5,615 bases of DNA, taken from Planctomicrobium sp. (GTDB lineage: Bacteria > Planctomycetota > Planctomycetia > Planctomycetales > Planctomycetaceae). The position numbers and the translations under genes were made by a program. Positions 1 to 5,615 of the stretch are shown piece after piece. The notes under the pieces are model-generated. The model ran no database searches. It was not told where the DNA came from and was given only the letters and a program-made list of their open reading frames with translations. The stretch covers positions 1 to 5,615 of the forward strand of contig JAJDEL010000086.1 of NCBI GenBank assembly GCA_029259835.1. Direction: 5' to 3'. Within the stretch, counting starts at the first letter, position 1, and every line of letters begins with the position of its first letter.

Positions 1-427
1 ATTCACCTGGTATCTTATTCGAGACTGCCGAGACATCAAGACCGACATCAAGGAGTCGGTCGTGAACAATTTGCTCAACTTGCCGAGAGTGCAAACGACG
101 GTTTTGGCGTAGCCCAAAGGCAACATTTTCGAAGACAGTCAAACTGTCAAAGAGTGCTGCCCCCTGAAATAAATAACCAAACCGCAAACGCTCTTTGACG
201 ATCTCTTTTTCTGTCCGATCTTGTACCGAACGCCCACCCCAGTTCACCTCCCCCTGAGTCGGCTTGAGGAGATTCATCATCAGTTTCATTGTTACGCTTT
301 TCCCGCAACCTGATTCGCCAATGAGAACCAACGTCTTTCCAGTCTCAACCGACAACGTGATCTCTCTCAGCACCGACTGAGAGCCGAACTGTTTCGAAAC
401 GTCACGAAGTTCAATGAGTGAAGACAT
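1..427 (-). CDS. mlaF: Mla-type phospholipid ABC transporter, ATP-binding protein (partial, C-terminus off the left edge)
   Basis: This is the ATPase of an MlaFEDB-like ABC importer/exporter that moves phospholipids between inner and outer membrane; it acts on the cytoplasmic face and pairs with the MlaE permease. The 142 codons present read MSSLIELRDVSKQFG at the start, the usual opening of an ABC ATPase. The Walker A motif GESGCGKS is at residues 37-44 (K43, S44 bind the nucleotide phosphates). The Q-loop follows in YLFQGAALFDSLTV (Q88), and the QGAALFDSLTV wording is typical of the MlaF/Ttg2A subfamily rather than of other ABC ATPases. The ABC signature, Walker B and H-loop lie outside the window. 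The ATG is 19 bases after the mlaE stop codon, so the genes are almost certainly co-transcribed. The ribosome binding site is poor (an A-run then GAGC directly before ATG), so translation may depend on coupling to mlaE. Family is secure; the exact lipid cargo is inferred. Confidence 0.9.
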   Translation of the reverse strand, partial: MSSLIELRDVSKQFGSQSVLREITLSVETGKTLVLIGESGCGKSVTMKLMMNLLKPTQGEVNWGGRSVQDRTEKEIVKERLRFGYLFQGAALFDSLTVFENVAFGLRQNRRLHSRQVEQIVHDRLLDVGLDVSAVSNKIPGE

Positions 428-446
428 GCTCTTTTTTTAAGTTTGA

Positions 447-1265
447 CTACCAAAGGATGCGGTAAAGGTGCATCAGGAAGTAACCAAGAAGAAAGTCGAT
501 GGCGAGAATGACAACGAATGAATAGACGAACGCTTCCGTCGCAGCCTGTCCAACGCCTTCAGCGCCTGCCCGGCTATGGAACCCACGATGGCAAGCAATC
601 AACGAGATAGACGCCCCAAAGAAAACACTTTTGAGAATCCCACTAAACAGATCAAAGCTGGTGACGAATCGTTGTGAATGAAACCAATAGAAGAAACTTT
701 CGACGCCGAGAACTTGCGTACTAAACCACCAGCCAGACAAAACGCCTATTCCGTCCGCACAGAGAGTCAACATCGGGATCAAAAGAACACACGCCAAAAA
801 ACGGGGCACGACGAGATACGCAATCGGGTTCGCCCCTAACGCTGTAAGAGCATCAATCTGCTCGGTGACCCGCATCGTTCCTAACTGAGCCGCAATCGCA
901 CTTCCGACACGACCAGCCAACATCACCGCTGCCAGAACCGGCCCAAGTTCTTTCAGCAAAGTCACATTCACGACCGTGCCGAGTTGGTTCTCCATGTGCA
1001 TTAATTCAAACTGTTCAAATGCCTGAACAGCGAGGACCATGCCAATAAAGCCTCCAGTGATGAAAACGACAGGCACACTTTTGACACCGATTTCATACAA
1101 GACCGGCCAAAGGACATTCCCCCGCGGCCAACCTGGAAGAATCCACGACAGCATCCGCAGGCCAAAGATCGTCATATCGCCTGCAAGAGAGACGAAATCG
1201 ACGACGATTCGCCCCAACAGATGAAAGGGAGTATCGCGCGGCTGGGTTGTCATCCTTGAATTCAT
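447..1265 (-). CDS. mlaE: Mla-type phospholipid ABC transporter, permease protein (MlaE family)
   Basis: This inner-membrane permease forms the dimeric transmembrane core of the Mla lipid transporter and is energised by the ATPase encoded just downstream. With the ATG at 1265 it has 272 residues, close to the family's usual 250-270. After a polar N-terminus come hydrophobic segments at about 57-82, 101-127, 150-180, 207-226 and 247-268. The family hallmarks are present: [20 protein letters not shown] at 106-125, EQIDAL at 135-140 within a coupling region followed by ALGANP, and the CHRGF...[14 protein letters not shown] segment around 225-247. The reading frame stays open upstream to a TTG at 1337 (296 residues), but those 24 extra residues look unlike the family. 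The ATG at 1265 has AAGGA at 1279-1283, a rather long 13 bases away; an ATG at 1253 has AAGG directly against it and is less likely. The gene seems to be first of its operon in this window. Confidence 0.9.
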   Translation of the reverse strand: MNSRMTTQPRDTPFHLLGRIVVDFVSLAGDMTIFGLRMLSWILPGWPRGNVLWPVLYEIGVKSVPVVFITGGFIGMVLAVQAFEQFELMHMENQLGTVVNVTLLKELGPVLAAVMLAGRVGSAIAAQLGTMRVTEQIDALTALGANPIAYLVVPRFLACVLLIPMLTLCADGIGVLSGWWFSTQVLGVESFFYWFHSQRFVTSFDLFSGILKSVFFGASISLIACHRGFHSRAGAEGVGQAATEAFVYSFVVILAIDFLLGYFLMHLYRILW

Positions 1266-1616
1266 AGTCGCCAGCAGATCCTTCTGCTTGATAGAGGCAT
1301 CGCAATGTAAGCAGAAGTCTATACCAATAGATGCCAAGGCAGCGAGACTGATTTCGCCCTTGCCATCGCCCAGAGATCGATCGCTTAACTCCAGTCAAAA
1401 AGATGCCTGAGTCGCATAAAACTCTCAATTCGGACCAAATCCACCGAAACACCACAAGTACGCAAAGTATTTCTTAGCAATAACTTACGCAACAGTGAAC
1501 TCAAGCAGTTGAAAACAATAACGAGAATGAAAAGTTTGCTGTTAAATTTCCACCGATGATTTCGTTAATGGTGACGACTCTGCTGTTCCACATATCTTTT
1601 CGAGGGCTTGCGGAAG
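1266..1616. other. divergent intergenic region between mlaE and the DUF1559 gene
   Basis: About 350 bases with no credible gene separate two divergently transcribed genes, so promoters for both should lie here. The right half (about 1390-1600) is visibly AT-rich. I looked for -35/-10 pairs on both strands and found none close to consensus with proper spacing. Small repeats are present: TACGCAA at 1459-1465 and 1486-1492, and TGCTGTT at 1537-1543 and 1581-1587 (44 bases apart). All are short enough to be chance. The palindrome GATCGATC is at 1375-1382. No tRNA-like fold, riboswitch or terminator-like hairpin with a T-run was recognised. Confidence 0.6.
1602..1606 (+). promoter_or_regulatory. 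ribosome binding site of the DUF1559 gene
   Basis: GAGGG lies 10 bases before the ATG at 1617 but only 1 base before the in-frame TTG at 1608. This spacing is why the ATG is chosen as the start. Confidence 0.5.
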
Positions 1617-2753
1617 ATGCGTACATCGGCATTTCGCTCGCAGCTTGTTTCTGATCGTCGAAATCAGCCGTTACCGATCTCTGATTGGCACGGCAAATTT
1701 TGTGCGCGCCGAGGCTTCAGTCTGATTGAATTGCTGGTCGTCATTGCAATTATTGCGCTGCTTGTCTCGATGTTGATGCCAGCAGTGCAGCGAGCGCGTG
1801 AAGCAGCTCGCAATTCAAGTTGCCAAAACAACTTGAGGCAGCTAGCCCTCGCTTCGCACAATTACCTTTCATCTCATCGGACGTTTCCATCAGGGACTGT
1901 AAGAGCAGCCGGGTTTTGCCCTGAAAGAGTGTTATTCAACCAGGGAATCACTGTCGATGTCGCGAGTCAACCAGACGGCTTCAACGATCAATTTTTCCCC
2001 AACCCTACATTCGGTTCGGAGTGGACCATTTGGAGCCAGCAGCCATCGCGCCCGAATGAATGGCAAGTCACTCTCAATAGTTGGACGCTCTCTGGGAACT
2101 GGGGTTGGCATGCCTTGATTATGGGACAACTGGAGCAGTCAAATTTGCAACCCAATTTTAGCCTGTCAAAACTTGACCCGGAGAATTGGAACAAGATTCA
2201 CCAACCGATTCCAACCTTTGTCTGTCCAAGTCGTGCACTTCCTAAATCCCGACCAGCGGCACTTGGTTACTTGTCGTATGCAGGAGTTTCCGGTTATGGA
2301 TGCCAAGGATCTGCGTGTGAAAGAAGGCTGAATAATCAAGATCCCTGTTCACGACCAAGTGTCCCCTTCGCAACATCGGAGACTTACAATGGAATCCTAT
2401 TTCCAAACTCCTCTATTGCTGACAACGATATCATCGACGGGCTTTCCAATACTCTTTGCTCTGGAGAAACACGATTTGGCTTTTGGGGATCGGAGGCATC
2501 AGCGATTGCTCAAGTTTGTGAAAGCCAACCTTTATTCAACGCCTTTCATGATTGCGTCGCTTGCGATCCTCTAGGTTGTCCACCTGACATCAACTTCGCA
2601 AACGAATTCGGATTTGGAAGCGACCATGGGAGCGTCGTGAATTTCGCTTTCGCAGATGGTTCGGTCCATTCGCTTGCCACGAACATCAATCGAGATATCT
2701 TCGCAGCCCTCACCACCCGTAGCGGCAGAGAAGCGATCCCAGAGCAGTTCTAA
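1617..2753 (+). CDS. DUF1559 domain-containing protein with type IV pilin-like N-terminus
   Basis: This is a planctomycete-type secreted or envelope-anchored protein whose function is not known; some annotation pipelines call the family PulG-like. With the ATG at 1617 it has 378 residues. A 33-residue basic leader ends in ARRG, followed by the prepilin motif FSLIELLVV: cleavage is expected between G33 and F34, with the conserved glutamate at E38 (+5 of the mature protein). The hydrophobic helix covers about 34-56 and continues into [19 protein letters not shown], the standard DUF1559 opening. The C-terminal hallmark [20 protein letters not shown] is at 334-353, followed by [10 protein letters not shown]. 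The leader is longer than the few residues usual for prepilins. The processed part holds 11 cysteines (69, 101, 203, 229, 234, 244, 281, 301, 313, 316, 321), many clustered in the second half, suggesting disulfides outside the cytoplasm. An alternative TTG start at 1608 would add 3 residues. It converges on serA. Confidence 0.92.
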   Translation: MRTSAFRSQLVSDRRNQPLPISDWHGKFCARRGFSLIELLVVIAIIALLVSMLMPAVQRAREAARNSSCQNNLRQLALASHNYLSSHRTFPSGTVRAAGFCPERVLFNQGITVDVASQPDGFNDQFFPNPTFGSEWTIWSQQPSRPNEWQVTLNSWTLSGNWGWHALIMGQLEQSNLQPNFSLSKLDPENWNKIHQPIPTFVCPSRALPKSRPAALGYLSYAGVSGYGCQGSACERRLNNQDPCSRPSVPFATSETYNGILFPNSSIADNDIIDGLSNTLCSGETRFGFWGSEASAIAQVCESQPLFNAFHDCVACDPLGCPPDINFANEFGFGSDHGSVVNFAFADGSVHSLATNINRDIFAALTTRSGREAIPEQF

Positions 2754-2757
2754 GGAC

Positions 2758-2769
2758 TAATTGCAATTA
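2758..2769. repeat. perfect 12-base palindrome between convergent stop codons
   Basis: TAATTGCAATTA is its own reverse complement and lies in the 27-base gap between the DUF1559 stop (ends 2753) and the serA stop (begins 2781). It is AT-rich, has no loop and is not followed by a T-run on either strand, so it does not look like a standard Rho-independent terminator. It could bind a dimeric protein or be chance. Confidence 0.45.
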
Positions 2770-2780
2770 ACTCAAATCGT

Positions 2781-4421
2781 CTACAGCCCCAACCATGGCA
2801 ATGGAGCTTTCGCAGGTGGCAAGGTGACGAGTTCGACGCCGTTCACATCAGGGTGGTCCATCACTTCTTTGAGTGCTTCGGCGGAAGGAGCGTTATCAAG
2901 GTTCATTACGGCGATCGCGTCGCCGCCTGGCTCGTTCTTTTCTCGACCTAAAGCCATGTGGGAAATGTTGACGTTGTGCTTGCCGAAAGTTGTGCCAATC
3001 GCACCGATCAATCCTGGCACATCTTGATGCCGGTAGATCAGCATTAAGCCATCGAGGTAGGCTTCCAACTGGTATTCGTTCAGCCGAACGAGTCGTAAGA
3101 AGTCATTACCAAATGTCGTGCCACCGGCGGTGATTTCACGTTTGTCAGTCTGTACTGTCGCGGAAATCATTGTGGCAAAAGCACCGATTTCGGTCGTGGA
3201 AGTTTCAGTGATTGCAATCCCACGTTCCTGAGCCGTGAGACAGGAATTTACGATGCTCACGTTTTCATCCAGTGCTGCCGAAAGCAGCCCTGAAGTGAAT
3301 GCGCTGGTGATCAGTTTGGTGGGCTTCGAAGTGACATCACCTCGGTATTGAATCTCTGCGGCCTTGATTCCTTCGCCGCGAGCGCCTTGTGCAAGTAACA
3401 AACCCAGTCGATACGCCAGATCGAGATAAGCCCGCGCACCTTCAAGTTCCTTCCCTGAAATCGGGACCATGTTTACTGCCGAACGGACTTCATTCTTCGT
3501 CAGAAAATTGCAGACAATATCAGCGGCTTCAACTGCGACTTGTTCTTGAGCCTCGGCGGTCGAAGCACCAAGGTGAGGGGTGCAAACAACGTTGGCGAAG
3601 CTCGCAAGCTTGTCGTTGGCGCCCGCTTTTTCCGTCACGTACACATCCAGAGCTGCACCACCAACATGTCCTGATTCCAAAGCGTCGGTCAATGCCTGTT
3701 CGTTGATGATTCCTCCGCGCGCACAATTCACGAACCGAATTCCAGGCTTCATATTGGCGATCCGTTCAGCGTTGATGATCCCGCGAGTTTCATCAGTCAA
3801 TGGAGTATGCACGGTGACGACGTCACACTGAACCAGCATCTCATCGATATCGCGGTACAATTCAATGTTCTGTTCGGCTGCGCGATCTTCACTCAGAAAA
3901 GGATCAAAGCCGAGAACCTTCATCTCTAATCCATTACAGCGACTCGCAACTGCCAGACCGATTCGTCCCAAGCCGACAACTCCAACGGTTTTTCCAGCGA
4001 GTTGTGTCCCTGCATAAAGTTTGCGATCCCAGCGTCCTTCGCGCATCGACTGAGAGGCGGGACTGATGTTACGGCACAGCCCCATCATCATCGCTATCGT
4101 CTGTTCTGCGGTACTCAGGGTGTTACCGTCAGGAGTATTTGAAACAATAATTCCCTGCCTCGTTGCCGCTGTCAGGTCGACGTTATCGACACCAACGCCA
4201 GCTCTGGCAACAACTTTCAGCCGAGTTTGACCTTCCAAGACTTCCGCTGTCAGTTTCGTGCCACTCCGAATGACGACTCCATCGGCGATTTGAAGTGCTG
4301 ATTTGAGCGCCTCGACCTCTTTGTGAATCTCCGGCTGGTAATCCAGTTCAATTTCTGGATGATCTTCCAGCAATTTCAGACCAATTGGTGAAAGGTTGTC
4401 ACTCACTAAAACGCGAAACAT
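2781..4421 (-). CDS. serA: D-3-phosphoglycerate dehydrogenase (long, ASB plus ACT form)
   Basis: This cytoplasmic enzyme oxidises 3-phosphoglycerate to 3-phosphohydroxypyruvate with NAD+, the first committed step of L-serine synthesis. The protein has 546 residues, like the long form known from Mycobacterium (about 530). The substrate-binding half comes first. The NAD-binding fold has GLGRIG at 150-155 and D173 in GFDPF for the NAD ribose. The catalytic set is R235 (in NCARGG), E264 (in DVYVTE) and H283 (in TPHLGAST). Residues of about 315-455 form the allosteric substrate-binding domain, and about 458-535 an ACT domain. By motif alignment, H465, D467 and N485 fall where E. coli SerA binds serine (H344, N346, N364 as I recall), so serine feedback is plausible. 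The ATG at 4421 begins the family-typical MFRVLVSDNLSP and follows a GAGAGAGAA purine tract. An in-frame upstream extension to 4607 would overlap the divergent osmC gene and is rejected. Confidence 0.96.
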   Translation of the reverse strand: MFRVLVSDNLSPIGLKLLEDHPEIELDYQPEIHKEVEALKSALQIADGVVIRSGTKLTAEVLEGQTRLKVVARAGVGVDNVDLTAATRQGIIVSNTPDGNTLSTAEQTIAMMMGLCRNISPASQSMREGRWDRKLYAGTQLAGKTVGVVGLGRIGLAVASRCNGLEMKVLGFDPFLSEDRAAEQNIELYRDIDEMLVQCDVVTVHTPLTDETRGIINAERIANMKPGIRFVNCARGGIINEQALTDALESGHVGGAALDVYVTEKAGANDKLASFANVVCTPHLGASTAEAQEQVAVEAADIVCNFLTKNEVRSAVNMVPISGKELEGARAYLDLAYRLGLLLAQGARGEGIKAAEIQYRGDVTSKPTKLITSAFTSGLLSAALDENVSIVNSCLTAQERGIAITETSTTEIGAFATMISATVQTDKREITAGGTTFGNDFLRLVRLNEYQLEAYLDGLMLIYRHQDVPGLIGAIGTTFGKHNVNISHMALGREKNEPGGDAIAVMNLDNAPSAEALKEVMDHPDVNGVELVTLPPAKAPLPWLGL

Positions 4422-4497
4422 GGGTTCTCTCTCGGTATCGTTCAGACCCGATTTTCTCAGGAATACCCCGTTCCATGAATAACACAGTGCGACATGG

Positions 4498-4526
4498 TTG
4501 GGGCAGTGAATCAGACCGTGTAGCAT
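4498..4526 (+). promoter_or_regulatory. weak sigma70-like promoter candidate for the OsmC-family gene
   Basis: TTGGGG at 4498-4503 and TAGCAT at 4521-4526 are separated by exactly 17 bases in the divergent gap between serA and the OsmC-family gene. They match consensus at 3/6 and 4/6 positions, so chance is quite possible. If real, transcription would begin near 4533, almost at the upstream ATG (4537), which would favour the ATG at 4585 as the true start. Confidence 0.2.
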
Positions 4527-4584
4527 AGGGGACGCAATGAGAGCGCCAAGCGTTCGCAGCCAAGATACAGAGAATGAGAAACTG

Positions 4585-5091
4585 ATGAAATCCGACGAAT
4601 TACGCAATCTTCAAGCACCGTGGAAAGAGAAGTTCCGCTCCGACCCACAATCCGCAATCGCAACGATTTCCACAAAGGGAACGGTCGATTTTGATGCAAT
4701 CGCTTGCCAAATAGATGATGAGGCAGACGCCCCGACCGTTGCTGGTTTACACCCGATGGCTGGTGGAGACGGCAGTTTCGCCTGTGCGGCTGAGAAGTTA
4801 CTGGAAGCTCTCGTCGGTTGTGCAGGCGTCACACTGGCTGCGGTTTGTACGGCGATGGAGATCTCTATCGATTCCGCAATCCTTGCAGCAGAAGGAGATA
4901 TGGATTTTCGCGGAACATTGGGAATCGACCGGACAACACCGGTCGGATTCACAGAGGTTCGGCTACAATTTCAGTTTCGCTCCCCAGAACCAGATGAAAA
5001 ACTTGCCAAAGCTGTGCAGCTGGCTGAGCGGTACTGCGTCGTTGCTCAGACAGTCAAAAACGTCTCAGTGAACTGGACACGAGTAGAATAA
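4585..5091 (+). CDS. OsmC/Ohr-family protein (probable thiol-dependent peroxide reductase)
   Basis: OsmC/Ohr proteins are small cytoplasmic enzymes that reduce organic hydroperoxides with a reactive cysteine pair. From the ATG at 4585 the product has 168 residues. It opens with MKSDELRNLQAPWKEKF, as planctomycete and actinobacterial members do from memory. The core has LHPMAGGDGSFACAAEKLLE followed by ALVGCAGVTLAAV, carrying the first redox cysteine at C79. AERYCVVAQT carries the second at C151, so both family cysteines are kept. The DMDFRGTLGI and PVGFTEVRLQF segments between them match the family's beta strands. An in-frame ATG at 4537 adds 16 polar residues; it has AGGGGA at 4527-4532 but only 4 bases of spacing. 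The inner start has GAGAA nearby and fits homologues better. The gene is divergent from serA and 53 bases upstream of a kinase gene. The substrate is unknown; some relatives have lost peroxidase function, but the cysteine pair argues for activity. Confidence 0.87.
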   Translation: MKSDELRNLQAPWKEKFRSDPQSAIATISTKGTVDFDAIACQIDDEADAPTVAGLHPMAGGDGSFACAAEKLLEALVGCAGVTLAAVCTAMEISIDSAILAAEGDMDFRGTLGIDRTTPVGFTEVRLQFQFRSPEPDEKLAKAVQLAERYCVVAQTVKNVSVNWTRVE

Positions 5092-5106
5092 CTTGGAGAA
5101 TTAAGG

Positions 5107-5130
5107 ATGGATTTGGTCTCTCAAAATTGA
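5107..5130 (+). other. seven-codon mini-ORF upstream of the kinase gene (possible leader peptide)
   Basis: An ATG at 5107 is followed by six sense codons and a TGA (peptide MDLVSQN). GGAG at 5095-5098 lies 8 bases before it, ideal ribosome binding site spacing. It ends 14 bases before the proposed TTG start of the kinase, in a different frame. It could be a coupling or attenuating leader, or simply chance; such short ORFs arise often. Confidence 0.2.
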
Positions 5131-5132
5131 GT

Positions 5133-5136
5133 GGAG
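5133..5136 (+). promoter_or_regulatory. ribosome binding site deciding the TTG start of the kinase gene
   Basis: GGAG lies 8 bases before TTG at 5145. There is no ATG in frame until codon 23, which lies inside the zinc ribbon, so this site supports a TTG start. Confidence 0.5.
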
Positions 5137-5144
5137 AACACTGT

Positions 5145-5615
5145 TTGTCGAAATCACCAGAAGATCCTTTGACGATCTACTGTCCGGGCTGCAACGAAGC
5201 GTTTCTTGGCATGCCGCAGGACGAGGACTGCCCTCAGTGTGGAATGCCCGTTCCCTCAGCAGATATTTCGCAGCTAAAGACAATGCTCTGGAAGTCCGCC
5301 TCTGACTGGAACGGAGAAACTCCTTCGACAAAATCCAAAGCCGAGGAACATCTCGAATCTCTGATTGGTCAAACGCTCGACAAGTACAGCATCGAATCTC
5401 TGCTCGGTCGCGGCGGCATGGGGTGGGTTTTCCTCGGACGTCACTTGCATTTAAATCGCTCATGCGCGATTAAAGTTCTCTCCCCATCGCTACTCGAATC
5501 CGACCCAGATTACCTCGACCGCTTTTGTACAGAAGGTCAAGCGGCGGCGGCACTGGTTCATCCGAACATCGTGACAGTTCATGCAATTGGTCAACAGGAT
5601 CGATTGAACTATCTG
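5145..5615 (+). CDS. Hanks-type serine/threonine protein kinase with N-terminal zinc ribbon (partial, runs off the right edge)
   Basis: This is the start of a eukaryotic-like Ser/Thr protein kinase; 157 codons are visible with no stop. Residues 13-32 form a CxxC-x12-CxxC zinc ribbon (C13, C16, C29, C32). A polar linker follows to about residue 72. The kinase domain starts at about 75 (IGQTLDKYSIESLLGRGG). The glycine-rich loop GRGGMG spans 88-93, with V95 after it. The ATP-anchoring lysine is K110 in AIKVL. The alpha-C glutamate is probably E130 in RFCTEGQAAAAL, followed by VHPNIVTVHAIG. The HRD catalytic loop, DFG motif and any membrane or sensor region lie beyond the window, so activity and location cannot be judged. 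The TTG at 5145 is chosen for its GGAG; the frame is also open upstream, with another TTG at 5127. It may be co-transcribed with the OsmC-family gene. The signal and substrates are unknown. Confidence 0.9.
   Translation, partial: MSKSPEDPLTIYCPGCNEAFLGMPQDEDCPQCGMPVPSADISQLKTMLWKSASDWNGETPSTKSKAEEHLESLIGQTLDKYSIESLLGRGGMGWVFLGRHLHLNRSCAIKVLSPSLLESDPDYLDRFCTEGQAAAALVHPNIVTVHAIGQQDRLNYL

Noticed and set aside
1266..1337. Upstream extension of mlaE to a TTG at 1337 (24 more residues)
   Set aside because: The extra residues do not resemble the family N-terminus, the start would be a TTG without a clear ribosome binding site, and an ATG at 1265 gives the usual length.
1093..1455. 120-residue minus-strand ORF overlapping mlaE in another frame
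   Set aside because: It begins with GTG, overlaps the strongly supported mlaE frame for about half its length, and its arginine- and serine-rich product shows no motif.
1459..1587. Short direct repeats TACGCAA and TGCTGTT in the divergent gap, considered as operator or iteron sites
   Set aside because: Two copies each of a 7-base word in an AT-rich stretch can arise by chance, and no symmetric arrangement or match to a known operator is evident.
4422..4607. 62-residue N-terminal extension of serA
   Set aside because: It would overlap the divergent OsmC-family gene, and the family-typical start MFRVLVSDNL is at 4421 behind a purine-rich tract.
4611..4952. 113-residue minus-strand ORF opposite the OsmC-family gene
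   Set aside because: Its low-complexity Ala/Ser/Pro composition is typical of the antisense shadow of a real gene, and the plus-strand frame has clear family motifs.
5101..5463. 120-residue minus-strand ORF opposite the kinase start
   Set aside because: It lies opposite a clear zinc ribbon plus kinase reading frame and its own product shows no recognisable motif.
1..5615. Possible mobile element, CRISPR array, RNA gene or defence system
   Set aside because: No transposase or integrase motif, regularly spaced repeat, tRNA-like fold or long inverted repeat was seen; the genes are housekeeping or common planctomycete families.

Overview
The window looks like ordinary core chromosome from a planctomycete of medium GC content. 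Three things point there. A DUF1559 protein carries a type IV pilin-like N-terminus, a family hugely expanded in Planctomycetes. A Hanks-type Ser/Thr kinase is preceded by a zinc ribbon. The long three-domain form of SerA sits beside an OsmC-family protein whose N-terminus resembles planctomycete homologues as I remember them. An Mla-type lipid transporter fits a two-membrane cell. No mobile element, CRISPR array, tRNA or rRNA is visible. Family assignments come from reading motifs, not from a database search.

Left part (1-1265, minus strand): two genes of a phospholipid ABC transporter operon, the permease MlaE followed 19 bases later by the ATPase MlaF. MlaF runs off the left edge; an MlaD-like substrate-binding protein would be expected beyond it. 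Between mlaE and the divergent DUF1559 gene lies a noncoding stretch of about 350 bases, AT-rich in its right half, which should hold both promoters, although none can be named with confidence.

Middle (1617-4421): the DUF1559 gene (plus) and serA (minus) converge tail to tail with only 27 bases between their stop codons. That gap holds a 12-base perfect palindrome but no recognisable Rho-independent terminator. SerA is full length, with catalytic, allosteric-substrate-binding and ACT domains, and catalyses the first step of serine synthesis.

Right part (4422-5615, plus strand): an OsmC/Ohr-family protein with both redox cysteines is divergent from serA. It is followed by the first 157 codons of a Ser/Thr protein kinase with an N-terminal four-cysteine zinc ribbon. 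The kinase probably starts at TTG, preceded by a well-placed ribosome binding site. Just upstream is a seven-codon mini-ORF whose own ribosome binding site has the same geometry, the most curious small structure here.

Apart from mlaE-mlaF, and perhaps osmC-kinase, the genes do not form one pathway. I did not find convincing evidence of a new biological system. The points worth checking are start-site choices, the mini-ORF, the cysteine-rich DUF1559 protein and the tight convergent junction.
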